This document shows positions 22,628 to 31,614 of a stretch of 47,114 nt of DNA, one piece after another. Source of the stretch: Caryophanales bacterium UBA3375 (lineage in GTDB: Bacteria > Bacillota_I > Bacilli_A > UBA3375); contig DEQD01000031.1 of assembly GCA_002359095.1 (NCBI GenBank), forward strand, positions 1 to 47,114, in the 5' to 3' direction. Every line of letters begins with the position of its first letter. The stretch's first letter is position 1. The translations under genes and the position numbers were made by a program. The notes under the pieces are model-generated. The model saw nothing but the letters and a program-made list of their open reading frames with translations, made no database searches and was not told the DNA's origin.

Positions 22628-24824
22628 CACTATCCATTGATTTAGGCCAACGATGAGTTGGTTTACTTTCTTCTTGTGGTGTATTATCTTTAACTTCTAC
22701 ATTTGCTTCGTTAGTTTTATTGTTAATATTATCAGTATTATTTTCATCTTGGTTATTAACACCAAGCTCACTAGCTTTATACACACTATCCATATCTTGC
22801 GGTAAACAACGATTAGCCATTAAGTAATCAATTTGTTCTTTATCAAGAACTTCTCGTTCACGAATAGTTTTAGCAAGTAAGATAACATCTTCACGACGAC
22901 GAATTAAGATTTCTTGAGCTCGTTGTTTTGCTTCAGATAAAATACGGGTAATTTCTTCATCAATTCTAAATGCCGTTTGTTCAGAATATTGTTTATTAGC
23001 ATATAAGTTTTCAGCACCATTTGCTTCAAATTGATAAGTACCTAAATCACTCATTCCGTATTTAGTAACCATCGCACGAGCAATGTTAGTTGCTTGTTCA
23101 AAGTCGTTAAATGCTCCTATTGTAATGTCATCTTTACCAATAAATATTTCTTCACTACAACGACCAGCTAAAAGCGAAGCTAAACGATCTAGTAATTGAC
23201 GTTTAGTAGTAAATCTTTCTTCCTCTTCACTTGGAATATAACTTACATATCCACCAGCATCACGACGAGGAATGATAGTAATTTTTTGAACTTCCATTGC
23301 CCCTTCAAGTTCTAAACCAACAATACAGTGTCCACTTTCATGATAACTTACAATTTCTTTATCACGAGATGTATATTTATTTGTAATTTTAGCAGGACCC
23401 ATTAACACACGGTCAATTGATTCTTGTAACATTTCTTGATTAATTTCTTTTTTATTTTCTCGTACTGCTAAAATAGCTGCCTCATTAGCTACTGCAGCAA
23501 GTTGTGCCCCACTCATACCTGTCGTACTACGAGCAAGTGAATCAATATCAATATGAGACGATAATTGTTTTTTTCTTAAGTGATATTCTAAAATATCTTT
23601 TCTTGTTTTAACAGGTGGTAAATCAACTAAGATTTGACGATCAAAACGACCTGGACGAAGTAAGGCATCATCTAAATTACTTTTTTTATTAGTTGCCGCC
23701 ATTACAATAATATCTTGGTTTGATTCAAAACCATCCATTTCTACTAATAATGAATTAATAGTTTGGTTCTGAGCAGGATTATTTCCTTTTCCATTATCAC
23801 GATTACCGATTGCATCAATCTCATCAATAAAGATAATAGCTGGTGCATTCTTTTTAGCTTCTTTAAATAATTTACGAATACGACTAGCACCAAGACCTAC
23901 ATACATTTCTTCAAAGTCAGATCCACTTACCGCATAAAATGGAACCCCACTCTCACCAGCAACAGCTTTAGCCATTAAAGTTTTACCAGTACCTGGAGGA
24001 CCTTCTAATAATACTCCTCGTGGTAATTTAGCTCCCATTTTACGATATTTATCCGGACGTTTTAAGAAGTCTACTAATTCTGTTAATTCTTGTTTTTCTT
24101 CTTCATATCCAATTACATCTTTAAATCTAATATCAGGTACTTTAGCTAAAAAGTCTTTATTTTCTACTCCTGGTGCTTTACCTTTCATTAAATTAAATAG
24201 GAAGAATCCGACTAATACAAACATTCCAATTTGTAAAATCATTCCCCAATCAAATGGTGCTTTATACGGAATAATATTATAAGTTGTACCTTCTTGGTTT
24301 AATAAATCAATAATTTCTTTAATTTGGAATTCTTGACTTACAATAATAGTTTTAATTGGGGTTGGTGCATTACTAGAACCATTAACACCTTGTAATGAAG
24401 TATATAAGTTATTAAAAAAACCTATTGAATTTTCACTTACTTCTTTTTTATTAGGATTTTGTTCTTCTAGATACTTAGTTTGTTGTTCTAAAGTCATCCC
24501 TGCTAACTGTGCAGTTTGTGTGTTTAATACTAACTCATTATAAGCTTCTAATTGTTCTTCTTCTTGTTTAGTTTTTTCTTCTTTATCTTTAATTGCTTGA
24601 GCTTGTTCTTTTGTTACTTTATTAGCAGTAATAACATAAATACCACTATTAGGAGTAATATTTACATTAGCTATCTCTTTATCTTTAATTAACGTAGTTA
24701 ATTCATCAACACTAACAGTTTTAGGTCCATTAGCAGATGCTAAAAAGAATTGCCCGATTAATAATAAACCAGATACAATAAGAACTATTCTAAATATATT
24801 AGGACCTTTTTTCTTATTATTCAT
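22608..24824 (-). CDS. ftsH: ATP-dependent zinc metalloprotease FtsH
   Basis: Membrane-anchored AAA+ protease for quality control. 738 aa, longer than usual because of an extended extracytoplasmic region (about residues 40-195) rich in Glu, Gln and Asn. Two membrane helices flank it (about 10-28 and 197-215). Walker A GPPGTGKTLMAKA, Walker B IIFIDEIDAIG and the zinc motif SYHESGHCIVG are intact. The C-terminal tail is a low-complexity Asn/Asp-rich segment. It starts 8 bases inside hpt with AAGGAAG upstream. Order divIC-tilS-hpt-ftsH is classical for Bacilli. Confidence 0.97.
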   Translation of the reverse strand: MNNKKKGPNIFRIVLIVSGLLLIGQFFLASANGPKTVSVDELTTLIKDKEIANVNITPNSGIYVITANKVTKEQAQAIKDKEEKTKQEEEQLEAYNELVLNTQTAQLAGMTLEQQTKYLEEQNPNKKEVSENSIGFFNNLYTSLQGVNGSSNAPTPIKTIIVSQEFQIKEIIDLLNQEGTTYNIIPYKAPFDWGMILQIGMFVLVGFFLFNLMKGKAPGVENKDFLAKVPDIRFKDVIGYEEEKQELTELVDFLKRPDKYRKMGAKLPRGVLLEGPPGTGKTLMAKAVAGESGVPFYAVSGSDFEEMYVGLGASRIRKLFKEAKKNAPAIIFIDEIDAIGNRDNGKGNNPAQNQTINSLLVEMDGFESNQDIIVMAATNKKSNLDDALLRPGRFDRQILVDLPPVKTRKDILEYHLRKKQLSSHIDIDSLARSTTGMSGAQLAAVANEAAILAVRENKKEINQEMLQESIDRVLMGPAKITNKYTSRDKEIVSYHESGHCIVGLELEGAMEVQKITIIPRRDAGGYVSYIPSEEEERFTTKRQLLDRLASLLAGRCSEEIFIGKDDITIGAFNDFEQATNIARAMVTKYGMSDLGTYQFEANGAENLYANKQYSEQTAFRIDEEITRILSEAKQRAQEILIRRREDVILLAKTIREREVLDKEQIDYLMANRCLPQDMDSVYKASELGVNNQDENNTDNINNKTNEANVEVKDNTPQEESKPTHRWPKSMDSDADNFM

Positions 24825-25386
24825 TTTCTTCCTTTCTAATTAATTCATCTTTTGGTACACCAATACAACGTAAATCACGATACATTTCTTGATAATCTAA
24901 TCCATAACCAAGTAAGAATGCATCTGGGAGTTCTTTACCGATAAACTTAGGAACTAAATCTACAGTACGACCACTAGGCTTATCAACTAAACTAGCAACT
25001 TCAACACTCTTAGCTCCTCTAAATTTAAGTAAATCAATAACTTTTTTAATTGTACGACCACTATCTACTATATCTTCAATAATTAATACTGTTCTACCTT
25101 CTACATCTGTAGATAAATCTTTAATAATCTTAACTTCTCCATTAGACTTAATTTGTCCAAAGAAAGAAGATACATCCATATAATCTACTTCTAATAATAA
25201 ATCAATATGTTTTAATAAATCACTCATAAAAGGATGACACCCTTTTAAAAGACCAATTAATAATATTGGTTCTTGATCTAAATAACTGTATTCTTTTGTT
25301 ATTTCTTTACCCATTCTTTCACTAATTTCTAATATTTCTTCATGTGTTAATAATATTTCTTTTAGATAACGCTCTTCCTTACTCAT
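24817..25386 (-). CDS. hpt: Hypoxanthine-guanine phosphoribosyltransferase
   Basis: Purine salvage enzyme converting hypoxanthine or guanine plus PRPP to IMP or GMP. 189 aa. The PRPP-binding motif LIIEDIVDSGRT is diagnostic, with the early LLIGLLKGCHPF and the flexible loop YMDVSSFFG. Two ATG codons lie in tandem; the second (25386) is better spaced from AGGAG. In Bacilli Hpt binds FtsH and TilS pathway genes are neighbours; here it overlaps both tilS and ftsH. Confidence 0.96.
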   Translation of the reverse strand: MSKEERYLKEILLTHEEILEISERMGKEITKEYSYLDQEPILLIGLLKGCHPFMSDLLKHIDLLLEVDYMDVSSFFGQIKSNGEVKIIKDLSTDVEGRTVLIIEDIVDSGRTIKKVIDLLKFRGAKSVEVASLVDKPSGRTVDLVPKFIGKELPDAFLLGYGLDYQEMYRDLRCIGVPKDELIRKEENE

Positions 25387-25388
25387 CA

Positions 25389-26501
25389 TTACTCCTTGAT
25401 AACCTCACTTGGTTTAATTACTGCTATAACCTCATCGTATTCATTTACTATTATTGGCCAAATAGATCGTTTTTCTTTTGGTATTTTTAAATCAATCATA
25501 ACTCTACTTACTTTTTTACTTCCCCAAGAGTATTTTATTTTATCTCCATCTAATTTAGTTCTAATAAAACCATTTATATTAGTATTAAATTTAATCCCAT
25601 TAAATTCATTAATCCCAACTTTGGTTTTAACTTTATCTTGGTTAATAAGTTTTATCGTCTTTTTACAAATCGATAAATTATCATAACTTTGGATAAAATA
25701 AAAATCATTACCTAATCTATATTCTTTATACCCACAAAAATCAATTAACTTAATTAAATCATTTACTTGGTTATAACTAACACTTTGATTTGTAATTTTT
25801 TTAATTTGATTATACAAAAATAAAGGCTTATCACTAACTTCTAGGTAATTATTTTTATTTAAATCAAGCATTTGATAATTTAATCCTAATTTGACTTTTT
25901 CTAGATTTTTACTTACTAATTTTCTTTTCTCATCTTCATCTAAAAGATGGTGATGACGAACAAAATTACGTAAGTATTTATCTGATTCATTACTAGAATC
26001 TTCATAGTATATTATATCATTTTTTTTAGCATACTTTCTAATCTCTAGCTTAAGTATATTAAGCCATGGACGATAAATAATTAGTCCTTGGTATTTACTT
26101 TCTTTTTTTAAAAGACGAGGCATAATGCTATTTTTATACATTAATATATTTTCAACTTGATCATCTAGATGATGTGCTATTATTACTCCAGATAAATTAT
26201 AATACTTAACTATTTTTTGATAGATACTTAGCCTAAATTCACGAGCTTGGTTGTGAAAATTATCGCCATTTTGTTCAAAAAAATGTGCAACAAAACAGTT
26301 AATCTTATCCTGTTTGCACATTTTTTCTACAAGCAGTTGTTCGCAACTATTTTCACTACCTCGGGTATGATGATTGATATGTACTACTTTAAACTTAAAA
26401 CCTTGTTTTAATAAGTTATAATACATACTAACACTATCAACACCACCACTTAGGGCTAATAAATACTCTTTAGTTGTATCTAAATTAATCTTGAGATTCA
26501 T
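25389..26501 (-). CDS. tilS: tRNA(Ile)-lysidine synthase
   Basis: Converts C34 to lysidine in tRNA-Ile(CAU), changing its codon to AUA. 370 aa from the chosen start. The PP-loop LLALSGGVDSVSM lies at the N-terminus, VHINHHTRG and IIAHHLDDQVENI are the other active-site blocks, followed by substrate-binding domains. An alternative start up to 25 codons upstream inside divIC is possible; none has a strong ribosome binding site, and 26501 gives the usual distance to the PP-loop. It overlaps divIC by 17 bases. A 13-bp perfect repeat plus 4 bp (26278-26326) lies in the 5' third. Confidence 0.93.
   Translation of the reverse strand: MNLKINLDTTKEYLLALSGGVDSVSMYYNLLKQGFKFKVVHINHHTRGSENSCEQLLVEKMCKQDKINCFVAHFFEQNGDNFHNQAREFRLSIYQKIVKYYNLSGVIIAHHLDDQVENILMYKNSIMPRLLKKESKYQGLIIYRPWLNILKLEIRKYAKKNDIIYYEDSSNESDKYLRNFVRHHHLLDEDEKRKLVSKNLEKVKLGLNYQMLDLNKNNYLEVSDKPLFLYNQIKKITNQSVSYNQVNDLIKLIDFCGYKEYRLGNDFYFIQSYDNLSICKKTIKLINQDKVKTKVGINEFNGIKFNTNINGFIRTKLDGDKIKYSWGSKKVSRVMIDLKIPKEKRSIWPIIVNEYDEVIAVIKPSEVIKE
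26278..26326. repeat. 13-bp perfect inverted repeat (17 bp with inner part) inside tilS
   Basis: Arms AAAAAATGTGCAA (26278-26290) and complement (26314-26326); ACAG (26295-26298) and CTGT (26310-26313) extend it past a 4-base bulge. Confidence 0.93.
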
Positions 26502-26790
26502 CTGTTTTATCTTCTTCTTGTGGAAAAACAAATAAAATTTCTCCTTCATCAGAAATCTTATATTTAGAACGAGCAATATCTAGGCGTAATTCTTCTTCAT
26601 TTACTACTGATAATTGCGATTCTAATTCTTGTTTTTCCTTAAGTTTTTTCTCATCTAATTCAATCAAACCACTATATTCACTAATCATATTTGGCAGAGG
26701 CATAATTGTATAGATACTAAGAGCAATTAAAATTGCTATTATTGCATAAAATATATAGTTATTATTAAGTATTTTATTTATCTTTTTCAT
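26485..26790 (-). CDS. divIC: Septum formation initiator DivIC (FtsB-like)
   Basis: Bitopic division protein, 101 aa. One membrane helix (about residues 11-30), an extracellular coiled coil (about 42-70) and the family end motif ARSKYKISDEGEILFVFP. It forms the FtsQLB-type complex with DivIB and FtsL. There is no Shine-Dalgarno sequence; a perfect extended -10 ends six bases before the ATG, so the message may be leaderless. It lies immediately behind the tuf terminator and heads the operon that runs to yigZ. Confidence 0.93.
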   Translation of the reverse strand: MKKINKILNNNYIFYAIIAILIALSIYTIMPLPNMISEYSGLIELDEKKLKEKQELESQLSVVNEEELRLDIARSKYKISDEGEILFVFPQEEDKTDESQD

Positions 26791-26796
26791 ATCTAT

Positions 26797-26805
26797 ATTA
26801 TAGCA
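26797..26805 (-). promoter_or_regulatory. Extended -10 promoter of divIC, abutting the start codon
   Basis: TGCTATAAT on the minus strand, last T at 26797; six bases separate it from the ATG at 26790. The T of TG is the edge of the tuf terminator T tract. No -35 is apparent because the terminator stem occupies that place. Confidence 0.6.
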
Positions 26806-26831
26806 AAAAAAAGAGCTTTCGCTCTTTTTTT
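26805..26831 (-). terminator. Rho-independent terminator of tuf
   Basis: GAGC/GCTC core with TTTC loop, flanked by A8 and T7 so it works on either strand; 4 bases after the tuf stop region. Confidence 0.92.
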
Positions 26832-26835
26832 ATAA

Positions 26836-28023
26836 TTATTCGATTACTTTAGAAACTGTTCCCGCACCTACTGTACGTCCACCTTCACGAATTGAGAATT
26901 TAGAACCTTGCTCAATTGCTACTGGGTGAATTAATTCTACTGTAAATTGAGTGTTATCTCCAGGCATAACCATTTCTACACCTTGAGGTAATTGTACGCT
27001 TCCTGTAATATCAGAAGTTCTAAAGAAGAATTGAGGACGGTAGTTATTAAAGAATGGAGTGTGACGTCCACCTTCATCTTTACTTAAAGCATATACTTCG
27101 GCTTCAAATTTAGTATGAGGTGTAATACTTCCTGGTTTAGCTAATACTTGACCACGTTCAACTCCATCACGCTCAACACCACGTAATAATAATCCTACGT
27201 TATCTCCAGCTTCAGCGTAATCTAATTGTTTTCTAAACATTTCCATACCAGTAACTACTGTTGAAGTTGTTTCTGGTTTAATACCAACGATTTCTACTTC
27301 ATCGTTTAAGTCTAAGTGTCCACGTTCAACACGTCCAGTTGCAACAGTACCACGTCCTGTAATACTCATTACATCTTCTACTGGCATCATGAATGGTTTT
27401 TCACTATCTCTTGGTGGAGCTTGAATGTATTCATCACAAGCAGCCATTAAATCTAAGATTTTTTCTTCCCATTGTGCATCTCCTTCTAATGCTTTAAGAG
27501 CAGATCCACGAATGATTGGAGTTTCTTCTCCTGGGAAATCGTAAGCGTCTAATAATTCACGAACTTCCATTTCTACTAATTCTAACATTTCTTCGTCATC
27601 CATCATATCACATTTGTTTAAGAATACGACAATACGAGGTACCCCTACTTGACGTGATAATAAGATGTGTTCACGAGTTTGTGGCATTGGTCCATCTGTA
27701 GCAGCAACTACTAAGATAGCTCCATCCATTTGTGCAGCTCCGGTAATCATGTTTTTAACATAATCCGCGTGACCTGGACAGTCTACGTGAGCGTAGTGTC
27801 TTTTATCTGTTTCATATTCAACGTGAGCAGTAGAAATAGTTATCCCACGTTCTCTTTCTTCTGGTGCACCATCGATTTCATCGTATGCTTTTGCAGCAGC
27901 ACCACCTTTTTTAGCTAATACGTTAGTAATAGCTGCTGTTAATGTAGTTTTACCGTGGTCTACGTGACCAATTGTTCCTATATTAACGTGTTCTTTTGAA
28001 CGATCAAATTTTTCTTTTGCCAT
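26836..28023 (-). CDS. tuf: Elongation factor Tu
   Basis: GTPase that brings aminoacyl-tRNA to the ribosome. 395 aa with GHVDHGKTTLT (P-loop), the switch regions RGITIS and DCPGHADY, NKCD for guanine specificity, and the C-terminal barrels ending GGRTVGAGTVSKVIE. AGGGAGG ribosome binding site. Although it follows fusA in the str cluster it has its own consensus promoter in the 68-base gap and its own terminator. No long inverted repeats inside. Confidence 0.99.
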   Translation of the reverse strand: MAKEKFDRSKEHVNIGTIGHVDHGKTTLTAAITNVLAKKGGAAAKAYDEIDGAPEERERGITISTAHVEYETDKRHYAHVDCPGHADYVKNMITGAAQMDGAILVVAATDGPMPQTREHILLSRQVGVPRIVVFLNKCDMMDDEEMLELVEMEVRELLDAYDFPGEETPIIRGSALKALEGDAQWEEKILDLMAACDEYIQAPPRDSEKPFMMPVEDVMSITGRGTVATGRVERGHLDLNDEVEIVGIKPETTSTVVTGMEMFRKQLDYAEAGDNVGLLLRGVERDGVERGQVLAKPGSITPHTKFEAEVYALSKDEGGRHTPFFNNYRPQFFFRTSDITGSVQLPQGVEMVMPGDNTQFTVELIHPVAIEQGSKFSIREGGRTVGAGTVSKVIE

Positions 28024-28053
28024 TACAGCCTCCCTATTTATTTGTTCTTTAAT

Positions 28054-28082
28054 ATTATACTATATTTTTAATAATTTGTCTA
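28054..28082 (-). promoter_or_regulatory. Promoter of tuf
   Basis: On the minus strand TAGACA (28077-28082), 17-base spacer, TATAAT (28054-28059). Standard sigma-A layout in the fusA-tuf gap. Confidence 0.75.
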
Positions 28083-28091
28083 TTATTGTAA

Positions 28092-30158
28092 CTATTTGTT
28101 ATCAATAATTTCTTGGGCAATGTTTGCTGGACATTCAGCATAGTGATCCATACCCATTGAATATGTTGCACGACCTTGTGTAAATGTACGTAAGTCTGTT
28201 GCATAACCAAACATTTCACTAAGTGGTACAAATGCAGTAATTAATAATGCATTACCACGAGTTTCTTGACCTTGAATTTGTCCACGACGAGAAGATAAGT
28301 CTCCCATTACATCTCCCATGTATTCTTCAGGAGTAACTACATCTACTTTCATCATTGGTTCTAATAATACTGGGTTACAGTTTTTGTAAGCTTCTTTCAT
28401 TGCCATACTAGCAGCGATACGATATGCTTGTTCGTTACTATCTACATCGTGGTAAGAACCATCGTATAATTTAGCTTTAACATCGATTAATGGGTATCCA
28501 GCTAAAGCCCCTGTTTGCATTGCATCTTCAAGTCCAGCTTCTACTGCACCAATGTATTCACGAGGAATAACTCCCCCAACGATTGCGTTTTCAAATTCAA
28601 ATCCTTCTCCAGGTTCAAGTGGAGAGAATTCAATCCAAACGTGACCATATTGTCCGCGTCCACCTGATTGTTTAATATATTTACCTTCAGCTTCTCCAGT
28701 TGAACGGAAAGTTTCACGGTAACTTACTTGTGGAGCACCAACATTTGCTTCTACTTTGAATTCTCGTTTAAGACGGTCAACAATAATGTCTAGGTGTAAC
28801 TCACCCATCCCTGAGATAATTGTTTGTCCTGTTTCATGATCTGTATAAGTTCTAAAACTTGGATCTTCTTCAGCAAGTTTTGCTAAAGCAATACCCATTT
28901 TATCTTGGTCTGCTTTAGTTTTTGGTTCAATTGCTACACTAATAACTGGTTCTGGGAAGTGAATACTTTCAAGAATAATTGGTGATTTTTCATCACATAG
29001 CGTATCTCCTGTTGTAGTATTTTTTAACCCCACAATAGCAGCAATATCTCCTGAGTATACCATATCAATTTCTTTACGGTCATTAGCATGCATTTGCATA
29101 AGACGACCAACACGTTCTTTTTCATCTTTAGTTGCATTTAATACATAACTTCCTGATGATAAAGTACCCGAGTATACACGTACGAAACTTAACTTACCAA
29201 CATATGGGTCAGTCATAATTTTAAATGCTAAGGCACTAAATGGTTCGCTATCACTACTTGGACGAGCTTCTTCTTCACCATTTGGTAATACCCCCATAAT
29301 TGCAGGCACATCAAGTGGAGAAGGTAAGTAATCAACTACTGCATCAAGTAATAATTGGATACCTTTGTTTTTGAATGCTGAACCACATAACATTGGGAAG
29401 AAGTCCCCAGTAATTGTCGCTTTACGAATAATAGCTTTTAATTCATCTTCACTAAATTCATAACCTTCAAAATATTTTTCCATTGATTCTTCATCATATG
29501 CTACTGCAGCTTCGATTAATTCTTCACGATATTGTTTTGCTTCATCTACCATATCTGCTGGAATTTCAACTTCATCAATTTTTTCTCCTAACTCATCTTG
29601 GTAAATAAATGCTTTCATTTTTACTAAGTCAACAATCCCGCTAAAGTCAGATTCACTACCAATTGGTAACTGAATTGGGTGAGCATCTGCAGCTAAACGA
29701 TCATGCATTGTTTGTAATGAATATTTAAAGTCCGCACCCGTTTTATCCATCTTGTTAGCAAACACAATACGTGGAACTTTATATGTTGTTGCTTGACGCC
29801 AAACTGTTTCAGTTTGAGGTTCTACCCCACTTTGAGCATCAAGTACAGCAACAGCACCATCTAGTACACGTAATGAACGTTCTACCTCAATTGTGAAGTC
29901 AACGTGTCCTGGAGTATCGATTATATTAATTCGATTACCATTCCAAGCAGCTGTTGTTGCAGCTGAAGTAATTGTAATACCACGTTCTTGCTCTTGCTCC
30001 ATCCAGTCCATTTGTGAAGCACCATCATGCGTTTCCCCAATTTTATGAGTTTTACCTGTATAGTATAAAATACGTTCAGTACAAGTAGTTTTACCCGCAT
30101 CAATGTGAGCCATGATTCCGATATTACGAGTCTTTTCTAAACTATACTCTCTAGCCAT
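28092..30158 (-). CDS. fusA: Elongation factor G
   Basis: GTPase that drives translocation. 688 aa, normal. AHIDAGKTTCTERIL (P-loop), RGITITSA, DTPGHVDFTIEVERS and NKMDK are present, with domains II-V following and the end GMDHYAECPANIAQEI. AAGGAAGG ribosome binding site. It is co-transcribed with rpsL and rpsG. Few inverted repeats were noticed, none long. Confidence 0.99.
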   Translation of the reverse strand: MAREYSLEKTRNIGIMAHIDAGKTTCTERILYYTGKTHKIGETHDGASQMDWMEQEQERGITITSAATTAAWNGNRINIIDTPGHVDFTIEVERSLRVLDGAVAVLDAQSGVEPQTETVWRQATTYKVPRIVFANKMDKTGADFKYSLQTMHDRLAADAHPIQLPIGSESDFSGIVDLVKMKAFIYQDELGEKIDEVEIPADMVDEAKQYREELIEAAVAYDEESMEKYFEGYEFSEDELKAIIRKATITGDFFPMLCGSAFKNKGIQLLLDAVVDYLPSPLDVPAIMGVLPNGEEEARPSSDSEPFSALAFKIMTDPYVGKLSFVRVYSGTLSSGSYVLNATKDEKERVGRLMQMHANDRKEIDMVYSGDIAAIVGLKNTTTGDTLCDEKSPIILESIHFPEPVISVAIEPKTKADQDKMGIALAKLAEEDPSFRTYTDHETGQTIISGMGELHLDIIVDRLKREFKVEANVGAPQVSYRETFRSTGEAEGKYIKQSGGRGQYGHVWIEFSPLEPGEGFEFENAIVGGVIPREYIGAVEAGLEDAMQTGALAGYPLIDVKAKLYDGSYHDVDSNEQAYRIAASMAMKEAYKNCNPVLLEPMMKVDVVTPEEYMGDVMGDLSSRRGQIQGQETRGNALLITAFVPLSEMFGYATDLRTFTQGRATYSMGMDHYAECPANIAQEIIDNK

Positions 30159-30176
30159 TTTTTTCCTTCCTAGATA

Positions 30177-30647
30177 CTAACGACGGTAGTGAGCAAATGC
30201 TTTATTTGCTTCAGCCATACGGTGAGTATCTTCTTTTTTCTTAACAGCAGCACCATGTCCGTTTGCTGCATCCATAATTTCTTTAGCTAAACGTAATTCC
30301 ATAGATTTCTCGTGACGAAGACGAGCGTAGTTTACTAACCATCTAAGTCCTAACGTTTCTTTTCTTACTGGACTAACTTCCATTGGAATTTGGTAGTTAG
30401 TTCCCCCAATACGTTGCCCTTTAACTTCTAAAGAAGGCATAATGTTATCCATTGCTCTTTGGAAAACATCTAATGGATTTTCACCAGTTTCTTGTCCAAC
30501 GATTTCAAAAGCTTTATATAAAATACGTTCACTTGTTTGTTTTTTACCATCAACCATTAATTTGTTGATTAATTTAGAAACAACTTTTGAATTGTAAATT
30601 GGATCTGCAAGAATTTCTCTTTTAGCAACTTTTCCTTTACGAGGCAT
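30177..30647 (-). CDS. rpsG: 30S ribosomal protein S7
   Basis: Primary binder of the 3' domain of 16S rRNA. 156 aa, opening PRKGKVAKREILADPIYNSK and containing VGGTNYQIP-like IGGTNYQIPMEVSP and the RWLVNYAR helix. AAAGGAGAAAT before ATG. In several bacteria S7 represses its own operon; a repressor site here would most likely lie in the rpsL-rpsG gap or the leader. Confidence 0.99.
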   Translation of the reverse strand: MPRKGKVAKREILADPIYNSKVVSKLINKLMVDGKKQTSERILYKAFEIVGQETGENPLDVFQRAMDNIMPSLEVKGQRIGGTNYQIPMEVSPVRKETLGLRWLVNYARLRHEKSMELRLAKEIMDAANGHGAAVKKKEDTHRMAEANKAFAHYRR

Positions 30648-30667
30648 ATTTCTCCTTTCTTAAATTA

Positions 30668-31078
30668 TTATTTAGGTCTTTTAGCACCATAACGAGAACG
30701 TGCTTGTTTACGGTCTACTACTCCTGCTGTATCTAAAGTACCACGGATGATTTTATAACGAACCCCCCCTAAATCTTTAGTACGTCCACCACGAAGTAAC
30801 ACTACTGAGTGTTCTTGTAAGTTGTGACCAATACCAGGAATGTAAGCAGTAACTTCTAAACCATTAGATAATCTTACACGGGCATATTTACGTAACGCTG
30901 AGTTTGGTTTACGTGGAGTCATAGTCCCAACACGTGTACAAACACCACGTTTTTGCGGAGCGCTATAGTTATTGTATTCTTTTTTTAAAGAATTATAACT
31001 AAGTCCTAATGCTGGTGAATCAGATTTTCTAACTTTGTTTTTTCTACCTTTACGGATTAACTGATTTATAGTAGGCAT
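30668..31078 (-). CDS. rpsL: 30S ribosomal protein S12
   Basis: Decoding-centre protein. 136 aa from ATG at 31078, chosen because GAGGAGGG lies 5 bases before it; the longer frame is an extension through that site. The decoding loops KKPNSALRK (as PRKPNSALRK) and PGIGHNLQEHSVVLLRGGR are conserved. The lysines equivalent to 43 and 88 that determine streptomycin response can be seen as TPRKPNS and GRTKDLPG-like GRTKDLGG; note the Pro normally before Gly-Gly is replaced. Confidence 0.98.
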   Translation of the reverse strand: MPTINQLIRKGRKNKVRKSDSPALGLSYNSLKKEYNNYSAPQKRGVCTRVGTMTPRKPNSALRKYARVRLSNGLEVTAYIPGIGHNLQEHSVVLLRGGRTKDLGGVRYKIIRGTLDTAGVVDRKQARSRYGAKRPK

Positions 31079-31169
31079 GAACCCTCCTCTCATCATTTTC
31101 TTACATTATCTCGGGTGTGTTAAAACACACTCTCATATTTATTATACCACAAGACATTTATAAATTCAA
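31079..31169 (-). promoter_or_regulatory. Promoter and leader of the str operon
   Basis: TTGAAT (31164-31169), 17-base spacer ending TGG, TATAAT (31141-31146): a strong extended -10 promoter. The leader of about 55 bases holds a 7-bp hairpin, GTGTGTT with AACACAC (31115-31130), close to the predicted 5' end. A role in feedback regulation is possible but not shown. Confidence 0.7.
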
Positions 31170-31191
31170 TGGTTTTGGACTAAAAATTTAT

Positions 31192-31214
31192 AAAAAGGGA
31201 TATTATCCCTTTTT
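31192..31214 (-). terminator. Terminator behind the phnA remnant
   Basis: AAAAAGGGAT (31192-31201) and ATCCCTTTTT (31205-31214), 3-base loop, T tract on both strands. It overlaps the stop codon of the remnant. Confidence 0.8.
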
Positions 31215-31519
31215 AACAAATTCTGATTTTAACTGCATTGCTCCAAAACCATCAATTTTACAATCAATATCATAATCACCTTCAACTAAACGGATATTTT
31301 TTACTTTAGTTCCTTGTTTTAATGTTTGGCTAGCACCTTTTACTTTTAAATCTTTAATAACAATTACTGTATCTCCATCTTGTAAGATATTACCATTAGC
31401 AACTTTTACTACATTACTTTCTTCTTATTGGTTATCCATACATTCATATCCACACATTAGACAAATATTCATTTTCCATCATTATAGGCATATTCTTCGT
31501 GATATTTAATACATTCCAT
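31203..31519 (-). pseudogene. phnA: Decayed PhnA/YjdM zinc-ribbon protein
   Basis: The last 70 codons read cleanly as the conserved PhnA (YjdM) domain: VVKVANGNILQDGDTV, IKDLKVKGASQTLKQG, then NIRLVEGD, IDCKIDGFGAM and LKSEFVKKG. Upstream the gene is broken. The N-terminal zinc ribbon starts MECIKYHEEYAYNDGK, where the second Cys of the first CxxC has become Tyr; then a one-base deletion in an A run shifts the frame to MNICLMCGYECMDNQ; then an in-frame TAA interrupts the passage to EESNVV. Three independent lesions make expression of an intact protein unlikely. The family name comes from the phosphonate operon of E. coli but the protein is not needed for phosphonate use. Confidence 0.88.
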
Positions 31520-31563
31520 AATTTATCATCAATTTTTATTCATAACATTTTATCATTTTAATA

Positions 31564-31592
31564 TTGTCTAATTGTAATGTTTTTGATAAAAT
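31564..31592 (+). promoter_or_regulatory. Promoter of yitT-yidD
   Basis: TTGTCT (31564-31569), 17-base spacer ending TGA, TAAAAT (31587-31592). Its position also shows that the longer TTG-started frame from 31564 is not the true gene start. Confidence 0.75.
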
Positions 31593-31614
31593 TAAGTATA
31601 AAAGGTGGATAAAT

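Noticed and set aside
26161..26181. 14-base palindrome in tilS and similar short ones (GACTAGCTAGTC in rseP, CATGAGTTAACTCATG in the HELTH gene)
   Set aside because: As DNA operators they lack context, they sit in conserved codons, and palindromes of this size are within chance for AT-rich DNA.
27516..27918. Open frames on the plus strand inside tuf
   Set aside because: They are antisense shadows of a highly conserved gene, have no ribosome binding site and no family resemblance.
29921..30103. 60-codon minus-strand frame inside fusA
   Set aside because: Out-of-frame shadow of the fusA N-terminus.
31203..31519. Programmed frameshift or readthrough in phnA
   Set aside because: Besides the frameshift and stop there is a lost zinc ligand; three lesions fit decay better than recoding.
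31564..31614. TTG-started N-terminal extension of yitT
   Set aside because: The bases are the -35, spacer and -10 of the promoter, and a proper ribosome binding site precedes ATG 31615.
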